A DNA stretch of 64,000 nucleotides from Lumnitzera littorea (lineage: Eukaryota; Streptophyta; Magnoliopsida; Myrtales; Combretaceae), in contig JAMXBB010000010.1 in the NCBI GenBank assembly GCA_024138015.1, forward strand, positions 11,035,254 through 11,099,253, given 5' to 3'. Position 1 is the first letter of the stretch, and the number at the start of each line of letters is the position of its first letter. Below, piece after piece: positions 12,183-24,693 of this stretch. Below the pieces are notes generated by a model that saw only the letters and a program-made list of their open reading frames with translations, was not told where the DNA came from and did no database searches. The translations under genes were made by a program, and so were the position numbers.

Positions 12183-14299
12183 TGTAGATACCCCACTTTT
12201 ACCCCTCTTTATTTTTAGAAATTCTTAAAATAATGTAAAGGGTCCTAATTTAGAAAAAATACAAAAAATAGAAAATTTTGAAAGGTATAAAAAAAATTGA
12301 AAATTTAGGAAAATCACAAAAAAAAAAGAGATTTAGATAATTTGAAGTAGAATAGAAAATTTTAATAATTTTAATACATTTTAGGTCTTAAATAATAAAA
12401 TAATAAAGAGGATTTTGGGCCTAAGCTTAGATTAAATCTACCTCAAGTCGACTTAGTCCATATATGCTAATTGTATATATGGACAAGGCACAGGTCAATG
12501 GCCTTACGATTCCAAACTTTAACTTAACATTGCATATGACTTGGAGGTTTAGGGTTCGAATCTTGTTAGGTATAAATTACTTGTCTTTTTTTTTTAAAAA
12601 AAAAGAAGCAATAAAGGGGAAGGGAAATTGGTGTGGACCAGAACCTATTTTGTAATTTTGGAAACAAGGCATGAAGCCTTGATCAAATTAGACGTAAGCA
12701 CGCCCGTTTTTTTCTAACGCACGCATGGCACGTGCCCCTCATGTTACCGTATGCCCCCACCCCCCACCTTCTTCTTCCTTACAAAATTCAAGCCATTTTC
12801 CAATTTTTTTCTCCCATGGTCAAGCTACTTCAAGTCATTTTTTTTTATCGCTTTTACTATACGATTTCATCGAATTAATGGTGAAATCATGTAATATGCA
12901 TAGCTTACTTTTGAATTTACCCCAAAATCGGTCCATATTCAATTGACTCCATATTAAAAATTGAGCATGAAAATTAGAAAGAATTCATTTTTCTAATCAA
13001 AACCCATTAATAAAAATCACCAATTTAATTCAATTTCTTCAACCGTCCAAGCTTAATCCCTATGCCTACACTATAAATAGGGGTTTTCTCTTCGACACAA
13101 ACATAGAAATCCATTCGAGGTGTACACACACCATACACTCTCTCTCTCTCTAATACGAATTCTCTTTTTCTCTCTTTATAAATACCATTCTTTACAGCGA
13201 TTTACGATAAAAACCACCACTGCTATCAACTTCCTCGTATTTAGGAATCCCTAATCCAACATTTTGCGCATGCTTAGTCATCTATCGTACCATTGGACCG
13301 ACCTAACCCCTATCGACCCATGCGTCCAGCCTTAACTCAATTCAGCTTTTGTGCTATTTTCTTGTTTTGTAAATTATTTATTTATTTATGTAGATTTTTA
13401 TGTAATTGTAATAAAAAAAAGGGGAATAAAAAAAAGAGAATGAAAAATAGGAGAGAAAAAAAAAGGGGGAGTTAGCCTAGTTTTATTTTTGGTTAATGCA
13501 AATAGATAAAATCAAAATAAAATAAAATAAGGAAAATAATATTAAAAATAATAATAATAAATAAAGTGTTTTATGACTTAGAAAACTCACTTTTCAAATA
13601 AATAAATAAAAAAAAACAACTCATTTTTTCAAATTAGAGTTTTTTTTTTTAGAATTTTCAAAAAAGGAAAACAAACTAAATTTAGGACCCTTTAGAAAAT
13701 TTTCCTTAAATAACTTAAACCGAGTAAAAATGTAAACCCGACCTTTTTTAAAAATTAAAATCAACCAACCTATGAATATTTTCGAAAAGAACTACGTACA
13801 TTTAATTTGGAATAACAGATAAGTAGAAACTTACGGGCAGATGGTAAAAAAAAACAAAAAAAAAAAAACCCTTTTTTCCATTTTAGTTTAAATTATCTAA
13901 GTTAGTCTAATTCGTTAGCTAATAATTGAATTTCCTTTTACAGAATAGTTTTGAAAGGTGGTTTTAAGAGATCAAGTTTAACTTAGGAAAGTTAATAGTA
14001 CCCATAAGGGTTTAAAAAGCTTAAACCCTAGACTCGTTTTTTTAGTTTTTAAAATCATTTATAAAAATTGGTTTTATCAAAAGACTAGTAGCTAAATTAT
14101 AATCAATTCACCCAATTAGTTATAATTTAACTTTTTTTCTCAACTTTAGTAGAGGGGCGACTTCGATATGTTTTGAAAAAATAAAAGAATTGGTTTTCTT
14201 TAAACTTTAGTCAAGAGTCAGTATTAAATGGGTAAAATTTAATATTGATCAATTTAAAGAAAACTAATTCTAAAAACTAGAAAAAGATCAAGCTTAACA
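12183..14299 (+). mobile_element. Solo LTR of a Tat/Ogre-type retrotransposon
   Basis: Starts TGTAGATACCCC and ends AGCTTAACA, with an exact duplication CTTAC at 12178-12182 and 14300-14304. The TGTAGAYACC start and AT-rich, T-tract-rich body match the LTR type of Tat/Ogre elements, and the LTR at 61213-63734 is the same subfamily (shared block around 12410-12560 against 61530-61650). A TATA box at 13071 and a pyrimidine-rich leader follow. No gag or pol of its own is attached, so it is a solo LTR. Short frames inside are not genes. Confidence 0.85.
13071..13083 (+). promoter_or_regulatory. LTR TATA box
   Basis: CTATAAATAGGGG, a good plant TATA box, about 890 bp into the LTR; the expected start site is about 30 bp downstream, just before a CT-rich leader with a CTCTCTCTC run at 13138-13151. 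Confidence 0.7.
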
Positions 14300-14304
14300 C
14301 TTAC

Positions 14305-15175
14305 CAATGCTTCCTATATTGCAAACTAGAAAGAGAAGGCTCTTATATATAAATTTTAGCCCTTGATCTCAACCATTGGATTAAGCTAAGATGAACATAT
14401 CAAATAAGTAATTGCTGGTAGTCATTAGATCAACTATTTGTGATTGACGATCTATATTTAAGTCTTTAATTTTTATATGATGGATGGGTCTTGGGGTTAG
14501 GCTTGAGCCAAGTTAAGCCAGTTGGTTATAAAATATGCCAAATGCTTATTTAGGCCTCTCAATGGCATATGAAGGCCAAATAAGGCCTAGAAGGACTCAA
14601 AAGGACTTTTTTGGAGTCTACTTTTTAGCACAAGACAATCAAGTAAGGCCGAGAGTGGAAAAACCAGTCCAGTGATCCTTGTTCCGAGCCTACCAAGCTA
14701 AGTCTCCTAAGATATCCCTAATTAGGCTAGTTTCTTAAACCACCTTGTTCATCCCATGGCTCATGTCTCCTACCAGTTGCTGATATGGACGAACCTTAGG
14801 TTGACACAGTCCAAGTAGTTGTACTCCTTTACATTGTAAATAGTGTAAGAGGATTGATAGGTAAGGAGATTTGGATTTCAGACCTAGATCCCATACTCCA
14901 AAAAACACACTAACCCTATTACTTTGCTCTCTATACTTCCCTATCATTTGAGAACTTTCTTTAAGGTCCCTAGTGCTCGGACATCCCTTATTCCCTCATT
15001 TCATAGTCCTCCCTACTAACTTAAGCGTTGGACGACCCTTGGATACACTCATAAGGGGGCTTTTTGCAAGCATTGGGAGCAAGGAGCCAAATGAGCACAT
15101 TCCCCATCGAATCAAATCCATCATATTACTTGAAGTTGGTTCAACCATAATTAGCATTTTGGTGCTCACCATCTT
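14305..15175 (+). mobile_element. Probable 5' LTR remnant and leader of Retand-like Tat element
   Basis: This stretch precedes a Tat gag and holds features seen in Retand-type LTRs: a TATA-like TTATATATAAAT near 14342, a CT-rich zone around 14900-14960, and CTAACTTAAGCGTTGGACGACC near 15016, close to the conserved block I recall from such LTRs. A degraded primer-binding-site-like stretch lies near 15175-15195. The left limit is obscured by the solo LTR inserted at 12183-14299, so the start given is only the edge of that insertion. Overlapping 60-75 codon frames on both strands are not genes. Moderate to low certainty. Confidence 0.45.
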
Positions 15176-15649
15176 AGGCCACTCCATACAGGATAACTAA
15201 AAGCAAAATTAATAATCTACATGCTTCACAATCAGGTGATGTCAATACGTCACAATCAAACGGTGGCAACACGTCGCCCCTACCATAGCATTTAGTAATG
15301 CCTTTACCAACTATCAATTCCTCCTTAAAGCTAACCAAAAACAACGAACAACAAATTGCACGCATAGCATGTTCACATGACTAGACTCAGCATGACCAAC
15401 AGGTCCCCAAAGACCTTTGCAATAGGCTAAATCATAACTATGGCAAGATGCACACACAAGACGAATGTATAGCAATAAGTAGACCGGTTGATGACTTATC
15501 CCTAAGGCAATCACTAAAGACTTTCAAAGAAATGAATGTCTAAGAGCTAGATGAACACCTTCGTTGCACTTCCAATGTGAGTGAGTAAAAGAAAGTGGAG
15601 TCATTCGCCCACACATCATGCTCCATAACAACAAAGAGCCCATTTGTCC

Positions 15650-16500
15650 TACCGATCTTAGAAGAAACTTTGCCGCAGGTGCAAGACTCCCATACCTTAA
15701 CACTTATGATGGAACTACCGACCTGAATGACCATCCTGTCTACTTTCGCACCATGATGAGCTTACAAAACTTCACGAATGCAGTCATATGAATAGTTTTC
15801 CCCAGCATGCTAGCACAAGTTGCGCTGTTGTAGTTCAACACCCTACCTAATGGCTTCATCACATCCTTGGACAACCTAGCGAACAAGTTTCAACAAAACT
15901 TCCTTAGCTCTAAGGTCTTGAGAAGGGAATCTAGCATCTAAATGAGACCCTAAGGACATATCTCGAGTGCTTCAATCACACAAAGTTGCAAGTCTCCAAA
16001 CTTGACATAAGAATGGTCCTATAGGCCTTCATTACAAGGATAAACTTTGCTGGAAGACTTTTCGATGTTATCTCACTAAACAAGTCGAATACCCTAAATG
16101 AGTTCATGTAAGCGATCAAAAAGTATGTAGCCTAAGAGGATGCCATTAGAGCACAATTCAAAGTAAATAACAACATTTATGCATCAATAAAAGACCAGCT
16201 AAACAAGTGACCTTAAACCATAGGCCCTACCGAAGGATAAGCGAGATAGAAAAAAAAAAACAAAAATTCCAAGATTACTTGTTGTATACACCCTTCAGCA
16301 AACTACTCGAAGAGATCATGTACAAGGTTAGGTAACAACTTCCTAGACCATCTAATATTAGGGAAACCTCGGAGGTAGCCAAGTCAAGCAAATATTGCAA
16401 CTTCCTAGACCATGAAAACATGGTCGAAGGCCTTGTTCGCAAAGGCCATATCAACCACCTCATAGTAGATGAAAAGAACCAAATATAACGGCTAACACAA
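15650..16500 (+). pseudogene. Tat/Retand-like gag, decayed
   Basis: Gag would form the particle shell. Seen in plus-strand frames: LPYLNTYDGTTDLNDHPVYF near 15690, matching the conserved YDGTTDP-DHL opening of Tat Gag, then MMSLQNFTNAVI, a region like FPSMLAQVAL and LPNGFITSLDNLANKFQQNF, and a C-terminal SKYCNFLDHENM near 16380 where the family has its SKYC-F--DHGH knuckle. At least ten stops and several frame changes interrupt it. Downstream in the same orientation lie protease, RT, RNase H and integrase traces of the same element. The knuckle has lost most of its Cys/His residues. Confidence 0.8.
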
Positions 16501-16639
16501 TGCTGATGAGTAAAACAACAACAACAAACTCAGTGACAACCACAAAACCAACAAGTTGATGACACCATCAACGATTAGAATCATCAAGGTAGAAGAGGAC
16601 AAGTAAACACCATCTTTGGAGGCCTCAACCTTACCGTCA

Positions 16640-17330
16640 ACATCATGCCCACATTAGCTTAGCATGAGATATATCTCATTCAAACCAAAAAGTCCAGGAT
16701 GGACACTACAATTAGCTTCACCATAGAAGACTAGCATGGCGTTGACTTCCCTCACAACTACGCTCTCATCATAAACGCCGAGATTTGGTACTTTGTCATT
16801 CCCAAAACTTTTTTGGATAGTGGCGGTTCAATAGACATACTCTTTTACAATGCTTACGAGTAGATGAATGACCAGTTAGATGAACCCCTATAACTATATA
16901 AGCATGGCATCATAGGCTTTAGAGGGGGTAAACTTATACCTGCTAAGGGAATCATCACTCTCCCAATGTAATTGAGTGACGATGTGCATGTCGCCATACA
17001 ATCCGTCAATTTCATCATCATTGATCACCAATAGCCATACAATCTTATACCAAACCAACCAAGTATCACAAAATTCAACACGATCATTAACCAAAGATGC
17101 TTAAAAGCAAAGTTCATGATGCCAACCAAAGTCGGTAAGGCCCAAGGAAATCAAAAGTTGTCCCTATCCCTTTATCTCAAGGCATAAACTAGAGATAACG
17201 TTATGAACATCGAGTCTACCAATACACAATCTCCAACACTACAAGGCAAGCCACCTAAAACCAAGGAGATCAAGCTCACAACACTCTAGGGATGAGCACA
17301 ATGATTGAGGAAAAGTTGTCAGATGATGAG
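16640..17330 (+). pseudogene. Tat protease region, decayed
   Basis: Between gag and RT, plus-strand frames resemble the aspartic protease and linker of Tat elements: a stretch corresponding to DGG-S-D-L around 16810-16860 (read now as LDSGGSIDILFY), then FIIIDHQ-PYNLI near 17010, where the family has a DHPSPYNAIIGRP motif, and a short segment like FNTIINQRCLKAKF. Multiple stops break it. The protease would process the Gag-Pol polyprotein. The fit is moderate and exact limits are uncertain. Confidence 0.6.
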
Positions 17331-18160
17331 AAAGTTAAGCTCACTGATCTCCTTAAACAAAACATAGATGTATTTGTGTCCACTGGAGGATGTGCTAGGG
17401 ATAATCAACATCCTTGAAGCCATCTACTACCTCAACGTCAACTATCCGACCAATTAAGTAAAAGAAGTGGCATTTCGCACCTAAGTGCCAAGCAGCAATC
17501 AAGTAAGAAGTTCAAAAACTCTTATAAGCCGAATTCATAAGGCAAGAAAAAATACCTAACTTGGCTTACAAATACACTCATGAAGAAAGCCAATAGGAAA
17601 TGGCAAATGTGTGTTAACTATTTCAACCTTAATAAAGTTTGCCCTAAAGATTGTTTTGCTCTCCTTTGCATCGACCAACTCATCAACTTAACATCAGGAC
17701 ACGTACTCCTTAGTTTCATGGACACTTACTTGAAATACAATTAGATCCACATGGCTCCTAAAGATGAGCTCCACACCTCATTCATCATAGACTTTAGCAC
17801 TTACTACTGTAAGGTTATGCCCTTTGGCTTAAAGAACACTAGCACTACATATTAAAGGCTAGCCACTACGGTATTTAAGTCCTAAATCAATAGAAACCTC
17901 GAGGTCTACGTAGACAACATGATTGTGAAGAGTAGGGAGAGAAAAGGCCATATCGACGATCTTAGGGAAACATTTAACATACTCTACCATTATAAAATGA
18001 ATCTTAACCTCCATAAATGTGTCTTTAGGGTCACATCAAGAAAATTCCTGAACTTTGTCGTTATGGAGCAAGGAATTAAGGAAAACCCAGATAGGATAAA
18101 GGCAGTTCGGGACATGCAAGCTCCTAAAACCATAAAGAGCTACAACGCCTAACCAACAAA
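17330..18160 (+). pseudogene. Tat reverse transcriptase, decayed, catalytic site altered
   Basis: Reverse transcriptase copies retroelement RNA into DNA. Visible motifs in order: KKANRKWQMCVNYFNLNK near 17590, LLSFMDTYLKYN near 17710, VMPFGLKNT near 17815, EVYVDNMIVKS near 17905 and CVFRVTSRKFLNFVV near 18020. The YVDD catalytic motif of this lineage now reads YVDN, a Gly-Ala-type single transition (GAC to AAC). In-frame stops occur in most segments; only 17919-18152 stays open for 77 codons. The element cannot encode active RT. Confidence 0.88.
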
Positions 18161-18720
18161 GTCACTGCCTTAAAAAGATTTGTACTTAGAAGTGCTGATA
18201 AGTGCTTGAAATTCTTCAAATTATTGAAGAATCCTTCCTAATTCAAATGGATAGCCACATGTCAAAAAGTGTTTGAAGATTTGAAAGATTTCTTGGAGAG
18301 CCCGTTAGTGCTCTCAAAACATAACCTTGACAAGGAGTTATAGCTTTAACTCGTTGTTAACGACAAAGCATTATCATTAGTCCTCTTCTAAATAGAAGAA
18401 CAGGAATATAAGCCTGTGTACTACGTCAGCCACATCCTGTAAGGGTCGAAAACAAGGTATACTAAGGTTAAGAAGTTTACCCTAACAGTGGTCATCACAA
18501 TACGAAAACTTAGACCACATTTTCAAGCTTACCTAATCATCATCTTAACTTACCAACTACTTAGAGTTATCCTTTAAAAGCTTGACACCTAGGGCAAAAA
18601 TGGTAAAATACGCCATCAAACTCAGTGCCCACGAAGTCTAATTCCATCCTAGATAGGAAACTAAAGCATAGGTTCCCGCAACTTCATAGCAAAATATATT
18701 GGAGAGGATAAGCCACAACT
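18160..18720 (+). pseudogene. Tat RNase H domain, decayed
   Basis: Directly follows RT. Segments such as TNKVTALKRFVLRSADKC (18150), FFKLLKNPS, VFEDLKDFLESPLVLSKHN (18265) and EQEYKPVYYVSHIL (18400) are the connection and RNase H of Tat Pol, whose role is to remove RNA from the RNA-DNA hybrid. Next comes KKFTLTVVITIRKLRPHFQAY (about 18470, split here by position). Stops interrupt it several times, for example in the 18335-18360 and 18430 areas. Confidence 0.8.
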
Positions 18721-18739
18721 AGAAATCGAAATACCAATG

Positions 18740-19110
18740 TGGACCCTCATATGGATGGCTCCTCCACTAAAGGGGGGAGTAGGGCCAGCATAGCATTGTA
18801 AGGCTTGTACGACAATAAGGTACTATATGTCCTAAAGTTTGATTTAGTAGTGAGCAATAATAAGGCTAAGTATGAGGCACTCATCATGGGATTGAAGATA
18901 ACCAAAAACATAGGAGCTAAGAAATTAAACATCTACTCAAATTATATGCTGGTGATCCAGTAGGTAAATAGGGAATATGAGACCAAAGGGAAAATAATGA
19001 TCAAGTACTTGCAGATAATATAGGGCCTTCTTGTGAGGTTTACTTCCTGGAAGGTAAATAAGATCCTTCGAGCAAAAAATTCAAAGGTAGACAGGCTTTC
19101 TAAACTAGCC
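18740..19110 (+). pseudogene. Second (archaeal-type) RNase H of Tat lineage, decayed
   Basis: A second RNase H after the first is a mark of the Tat lineage. Seen: HMDGSSTKGG at about 18750 (the D of the first catalytic strand), then VSNNKAKYEALIMGLKI near 18850, where the family has a NNEAEYEALL motif with its catalytic Glu. The Glu after NN now reads Lys (NNKAKYEA), though a later Glu is kept. Then IYSNYMLVIQ near 18930, where the family has Asp in TDSQLVV. At least two catalytic acids are thus replaced through G-to-A changes. Overlapping minus-strand frames of 61 and 95 codons are shadows. Confidence 0.8.
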
Positions 19111-19429
19111 TCATCCATTGTCCTCGCGCAACACAATAATGGTAAATTGCTCTTCATACAATACCTCCCTAAGTGAAGCACTAAAATACAAGGATAAGAG
19201 GTCCTTAAAGTCCAACTAACAACCCCCAAGCCTTATTAGTTAGACTGTATCATAAGGTACTTGAAAACAGGCACATTGCTTGAGGACCAAATAAAAGCTA
19301 GCCTATGCCTCAACCAATTATACCTTGATCAATGACATACTATATTAGCGAGGATAGACTGTCTCATTGCCTAGATGCCTCAAAACCAAGGAGGGTACCT
19401 ACCCTCTAGAGGAACTCTACGCTGAAGTA

Positions 19430-20450
19430 TGCAATAATCACATTCAATCCTAAGTTCTATACATCTGACCTATGCAACTAGGCTATTACTGGCCAATAAT
19501 GAAGGAAGATGCCAAGGTCTTAGTTTAACAATGCCACTAATGCTAGAAGCATGAACCGATCACCTACACACCGAGCTTAGACTTGCATTAGATGACTAGC
19601 CCCTGGCCATTCGCCCAATGGGGGGTCGACTTGCTCGGTCCCTTTCTAAAGGAGTTGGCAGGACAATAGTTCATCTTAGTAGTGGTTGATTACTTTACCA
19701 AATGGGCAGAGGTACTAGCTATGGCAATGATTATTGCTTGGGTGGCAAAAAGGTTCATTCTCACCTACATCACCTCCTACTTCGGAGTACCGTACGCCTT
19801 AATCACCGACAACAATAAACAATTTGACAATAAGTTCAAAGAGTTTTACCAAAAGCATAACATAAGGCTCTATTACACCTCGATTGGTAACCTCCAGACT
19901 AATGGCTAGGTGAAGGCAATTAACAAGATTATCCTCAACAGCCTTAAGAAAAGTATAGAGTGAGCTAGAGGAGGGTGGACCAACAAACTCCCCAATTTAC
20001 TCTGGGAATACCATACGATGCACAGGACTTCTATAAGAGAAACCCCTTTCCATCTGGCTTTTGGAATAGAAGATGTCCTCTCAATTGAACTAGAGCTGCC
20101 TACTAGTAGGGTCTAGAACTTTGATGTGAACACTAACCACATGGCCCTTCAAGCAAGCCTTAACACCATCGATGAGATGTACAACATCGCGCATGCTCAA
20201 ATAACAGCATACCAGTAGCGAGCGACTCGATACTACAGCTAAAAAGTGAAACATAAGGTTTTCTACCCTAGAGACCTAGTTTGCAAAAAGTTAAAGGCCA
20301 TTGGCTCACTTGAAGGGTAAGTTAAGCTTCCTGCTAATTAGGAGGACCTGTTACATGTAGTCGAAGATGCCGAAAAAGGAGCTTACAAAGTAGAAACCTT
20401 GGATGGCAAACCATTCCCAAAGCATGGAATGCCAACAACCTAAGACCGTA
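19430..20450 (+). pseudogene. Tat integrase, decayed
   Basis: Integrase inserts the element DNA. Motifs in order: MTSPWPFAQWGVDLLGPF near 19590 (first catalytic Asp kept), VVVDYFTKWAEV near 19680, YFGVPYALITDNNKQFDN near 19780 (second Asp kept), NGxVKAINK near 19905, where the catalytic Glu of VEAVNK is now Lys, then LPNLLWEYHTMHRTS and ETPFHLAFG near 20000-20060, and a C-terminal basic region ending KVETLDGKPFPKHG at about 20390. In-frame stops at several places, including one inside the NGxV motif. The reading frame 19682-19909 is its best-preserved part. Confidence 0.9.
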
Positions 20451-20574
20451 TCTTCACTAAGTATAATGATATACTCAGAAGAATTTGTAACTACTTCCAT
20501 AATGGATGAAATGATGAGTTTCTAGCACTTATCTATACTATTTTTCCAATACCGTTGGCTTAGTCACGCCCTCC

Positions 20575-20880
20575 AACTCAAGTTGATTTTCATCCTTAAG
20601 TACGCACCCATGTTAGTGCATATACTAACTCCATGGGATTGCATTCTAATCATTAAGAGATGGTATATGCTACGTACCCCACCTCAAGTTGATTTTCATC
20701 CCCGAGCATGCACCCATGTTAGTATATACACTAACTTTACAAGGTTGCATTCCAATCATTGAGCAATGGTTTGCACCATGCTCCCCATCTTGGGTCAATT
20801 TTCATCCTTAAGCATACGCCTATGCTAGTATATATACTAACTCTACGAAGCTACGTTTCAATCCCTTATAACCAAACCCA
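20575..20880 (+). repeat. 107-bp tandem array in 3' region of Tat element, three units
   Basis: Three head-to-tail units of about 107 bp, phased on TTGATTTTCATCC at about 20583 and 20690 and TCAATTTTCATCC at 20797. Each holds an 18-bp near-perfect palindrome of the form GTTAGTAnATnTACTAAC (20612, 20718, 20824). It follows the integrase stop by about 120 bp, so it belongs to the 3' untranslated part of the element. A further unit lies at 23390-23500, beyond an insertion. Confidence 0.85.
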
Positions 20881-23389
20881 AGCTTATACAATAGAGATAT
20901 CACTCCTCCCGTGACTCCCTTTGAGCCATTTCCTTTACCCTTGTCATAACCTTCTGTCCTATTACTTAGTTCGACTGATGATAAAGAAGAGACCATTATG
21001 CTCCAACGTAATCCTTTTCGAAGGCATTGGTATTTAGTCGAAGAATCCTAAGCATTTCTCCTGAGAGGTTATTATGCATGACCGGTTAAGTTTATTGGTC
21101 ATATAACATTAAGTCCAACTTAAGGCAATTAGTCAATATTAAGCAATTTCAATCAATTACAAACTAGAACAGCCAGTTAGTAATACACAATTAAGTTTAG
21201 AAACATACACATGCAGAGATGCGCACAAACAAACTACCTACAAGCACAACCAAAAATAATCTTAAGCCTTCGAGTACTCCAAATACAATTACATATTGAT
21301 CCTAAATTTACCCGAAGTCTCTGAATTGCTCACTCAAGCCTGATGTAAGTCATATTATCGCTGCTTGCTTCTATAATATAATATAATTTTAGTATTTATA
21401 CTCTTATTACATATAAGTTTCAAATCATTATTTTTAGTTTAAAATTATAATTTTGCTTAGTCATTCAAGTTCTATATTGCTCATAAGCAAGTTAATCCTA
21501 AACTAATTTCTAATTCAGTTTCTGAATCAACTCCTGAACTGGGTTCTTATTCAACTCCTGATTTCATTTTACACACAAATCTTAGCACTTCTTGCTAACC
21601 TATTTTATAGAGTTTATCTAACTTTAATTCGAGTGAAAAGGGCATCTAATTCAGTTTCTGATCAATTATCCAATATACTAATATATAGGGCATGCCTCTT
21701 AGTTCTGATTTTGCGTATAAATTAGCTTTTAATTTACCTTTAGGTTATAATTATCATACGTAAACCCAAGGAATTTCCCTTGATCCATTATGGGAAGATC
21801 ATTTAACTATATTTCAAATGCACTAGTTTTCTATTTAGCTCCTAATCAATATCCAAGTTCTTCCTATATACCCTAATCCTACTTTAACTTCCAAATTTGC
21901 TCCTAATATGAGAATACCCTATATTATTAACATAATTTCCTAAATTTATGTTTCGAACTAGATTTGTACTCTATTGTTGATTCCATAATATCATCAATTT
22001 ATTCTAATATTTTTCATTCACTTAATTTCCCATTTCTACATATTCTTCATTATCCCCTGTTATACACATATTATACACATCCAACCTTTCTAACACCACA
22101 AACACCATCTCTCCTCATCATTTAATATTTCAAGATGTTCAAGTACATGCTAAGTTAGAATTTACATCAATTTATCAATAAATTACTAAATAACCCTATA
22201 AATTTTGCCTCTTATTAAGATTTTAAGGCCTAAAAATTGAACAAAAATTTGGAAAATTATTTTTAGGAAAAAATCTTCATAGCAATATAACATATGCCAT
22301 AGATAGCACACACAAACATTTTGGGTTCAAAACTACATCAATAACTTTATTTAAAACAAAAGCAAAATCAGTTTAGGTTTAGTAATTTCTCAAGAATAGC
22401 ATATTCCAGGACCTAATTTCATCAAATTGATATATTTTTTTCCTAAATCTATATACAAAAATACTCAAGAATACCAATTTTGATAATTTTCTATATAAAT
22501 TTGATATTTTTAATAATTTGTACAAAAATCAAGTAAAAAAAAGGAACTTACAATTTGATTTGCTTCCAGCCACCAATGGTGCCTCCACCCCTATCAATAG
22601 CACATGGCAATAGCCCAGCTGTTGCATGGTGATGACCCTTTCCTCTTAGGTAGTAGTTAGACATGTGTTCCCCTTTTAAGTCCTAATTGCATTATATTTT
22701 TGTCTAATTTTCTAAAAATACACTCTCTTCTCTTCCTAATTCCTATCTAATTTTTTTGAGTTTCTAACTAATCAAAATGAGTTAAGATGAGGGATCCAAT
22801 ATTTATAGATTGAGTTTAAGGTTTTCTTCAAATTTCCCATTGCCAAGTGTCCAAATCTTATTTGTTTATTTTTCGATCTTAATTCCTTGCTTGCTACGCC
22901 TATAATCTAGATTTTTCTACACAATTCTCCTATTTTCCTTAATTTTTATTAATTTTCTTTAATTAATTTAGTGTTATTTTAATATATATCAGTATTTTAA
23001 TTAATTTCGGATATTTTTACCTATGCGTAAATACACATATAGTACAAATAAATACTCATAAATATTATTTAAGTGATTTTATAATTTTTAGTGTCTATAG
23101 AATTTATCTCTAGTGGTTCATTAATTATCGAAACTCGTTTTACGTATTTCCGATATATAATAGGTAAAATGCATATATTTTATAAATATAATATTTAATT
23201 ATTTTATTTTATTAAATCTAAATTTACGAGGCCATTTCTACTAACATTACTAACTTTGTCATAAAATTCAAGCTCGATTGGATAATTACACAATCGCCCT
23301 AAATTTTACAAATTGTTTCCGAATTAACCAATTGTAAGTTAATTACTAGTTTTTTTTTTTTTTTTTTTTGAGGGGGGTGGGGTGAGGGG
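20881..23389 (-). mobile_element. Insertion between repeat units, probably LTR-like, limits unclear
   Basis: The 107-bp array stops at about 20880 and resumes near 23390, so roughly 2.5 kb was inserted or is foreign; the first 150-200 bp may still belong to the Tat 3' region. The body is AT-rich and non-coding, with CTATAAATATTGG on the minus strand at about 22798-22811, a plausible LTR promoter facing left. At the right edge there is a T23 run followed by a G-rich tract (23350-23395). The style resembles the family S LTRs, but I found no clean ends or target-site duplication. Confidence 0.4.
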
Positions 23390-23500
23390 GGGTAGGTTCT
23401 CACACGCATGCCCATGTTAGTACACATACTAACTCCATGGGTTCATTTCAATTATCAAGTGATGGTCTATACCATGCCCCCTACTTATGGGTTGATTCTC
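23390..23500 (+). repeat. Further unit of the 107-bp array
   Basis: Contains CCCATGTTAGTACACATACTAACTCC-type sequence (palindrome at 23416) and GATGGTCTATACCATGCCCC, matching the units at 20575-20880; the next unit begins with GGGTTGATTCTCATC at about 23490 and then degenerates. Confidence 0.75.
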
Positions 23501-23869
23501 ATCATTGAATAAGCATTCAAAATTAGTGTTGACGATAATGCTACGAGCTTAGGTGTTAACAATGGAGCACTATGCTTTCCTGCCTACGGGCTGGTTTCCA
23601 CCCCTGAATAGACAAGCATTAACCCCTTGGCATAAACCAAGGCAAGTCAAGCTTAAACCTAAGATAACACATTGCACACTTAACCTCATGAGCTAAGCAC
23701 TAAAAGGGCTCTCTCGCACATTTTGCCACAATAAATAAGAGAGTAGAAAGAAAATAACTTGAGTAGAAAGAAAATAAGTAAGCATTGACAAAGAACAAGA
23801 ATTTTATTCAATAATATTTCCAGGTTAGCTTCCTGACCCCAAGTACATTTAGGAATAAAAAAGAACATT

Positions 23870-24240
23870 ACAAAGGCATAAAGCTGATTCCTAGACTAGT
23901 GTTCGACAATAGATCTCTGTGCCTACTCTTAACTTCGACTTAATCGCCACCAAGGAGAGTCCCATGCACCTGTTTAAAACTCGCAACGACATACTTCCTT
24001 TGTTAGCGCATACTAGCGTAATAACCCTACAGGAAGTGTACCTCACACTCGTGAGTGACTAAAGGGCACCTAACTTCTTGGAATATGTAGCTAGAAACTT
24101 CTGAGGAACCATGGAAGTCACTTAAGTACTTAAGTAGCTCACAGGGACAACCATTGACAGGCACAAGAGAGCATGTGAACTTATATAGATTGCCATGTTC
24201 TCAAGGCTTACAAACCCCCTTAGGAGTCTTCTAGTTGATG
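23870..24240 (-). pseudogene. Antisense reading frame in Tat 3' region, part 2
   Basis: On the strand opposite to gag-pol, one frame stays protein-like for about 120 codons. It reads from near 24240 leftwards and includes KTPKGVCKP, EHGNLYKFTCSLVPVNG, CELLKYLSDFHGSSEV, YIFQEVRCPLVTHECEVHFL and RKYVVASFKQVHGTLLGGD. The few stops are TAG, TAA and TGA, consistent with C-to-T changes in Gln or Arg codons, so it looks like an old coding sequence and not chance. I do not recognise a domain. Tat-lineage elements such as Grande are known to carry an antisense ORF in this place. Function unknown. Confidence 0.5.
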
Positions 24241-24630
24241 AAGGTCAGTCCTCCCTTCAGCTACTAGAGCCCTCTCCTAAGGCCAAAAACATCATAGATG
24301 GTAGATAGAACCCAAACACCCACAATGAAAGCCTAAGTGTCATGACATTGGTGCGATGATGACTTAAAGATGGACAATAGAGTAGAGACCGAGGAACTTG
24401 ATCAATGTTCAAAAGCCGCCCCCAATTACCAGGTGGCCCTTTACATCCCTCAATTAATACTCGAACTAGAACACCAAGAGGACCCCCTCTTAAGCTCATA
24501 TATACTCTCTCTCACTCTGATCATTCGTGACTTACTCATAAGGAAGCAAAATGGAGATGCTAACTCTCAAGATGGCTCTTAATAAAAGAATCTTAGAAAA
24601 TTGTTGGTGTGGGAACAAAGGACCCACGTA

Positions 24631-24642
24631 CCCTTTATATAG
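24631..24642 (-). promoter_or_regulatory. Possible TATA box for antisense transcription
   Basis: CTATATAAAGGG on the minus strand, about 390 bp upstream of the antisense reading frame at 23870-24240. It fits a plant TATA box and would drive transcription leftwards, opposite to gag-pol. Not proven; the T/A-rich context makes chance matches common. Confidence 0.35.
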
Positions 24643-24693
24643 GGGGCCCAAAACAACCCCAGCCATCTACGTAGCACTCATTTAACGGCCCAC

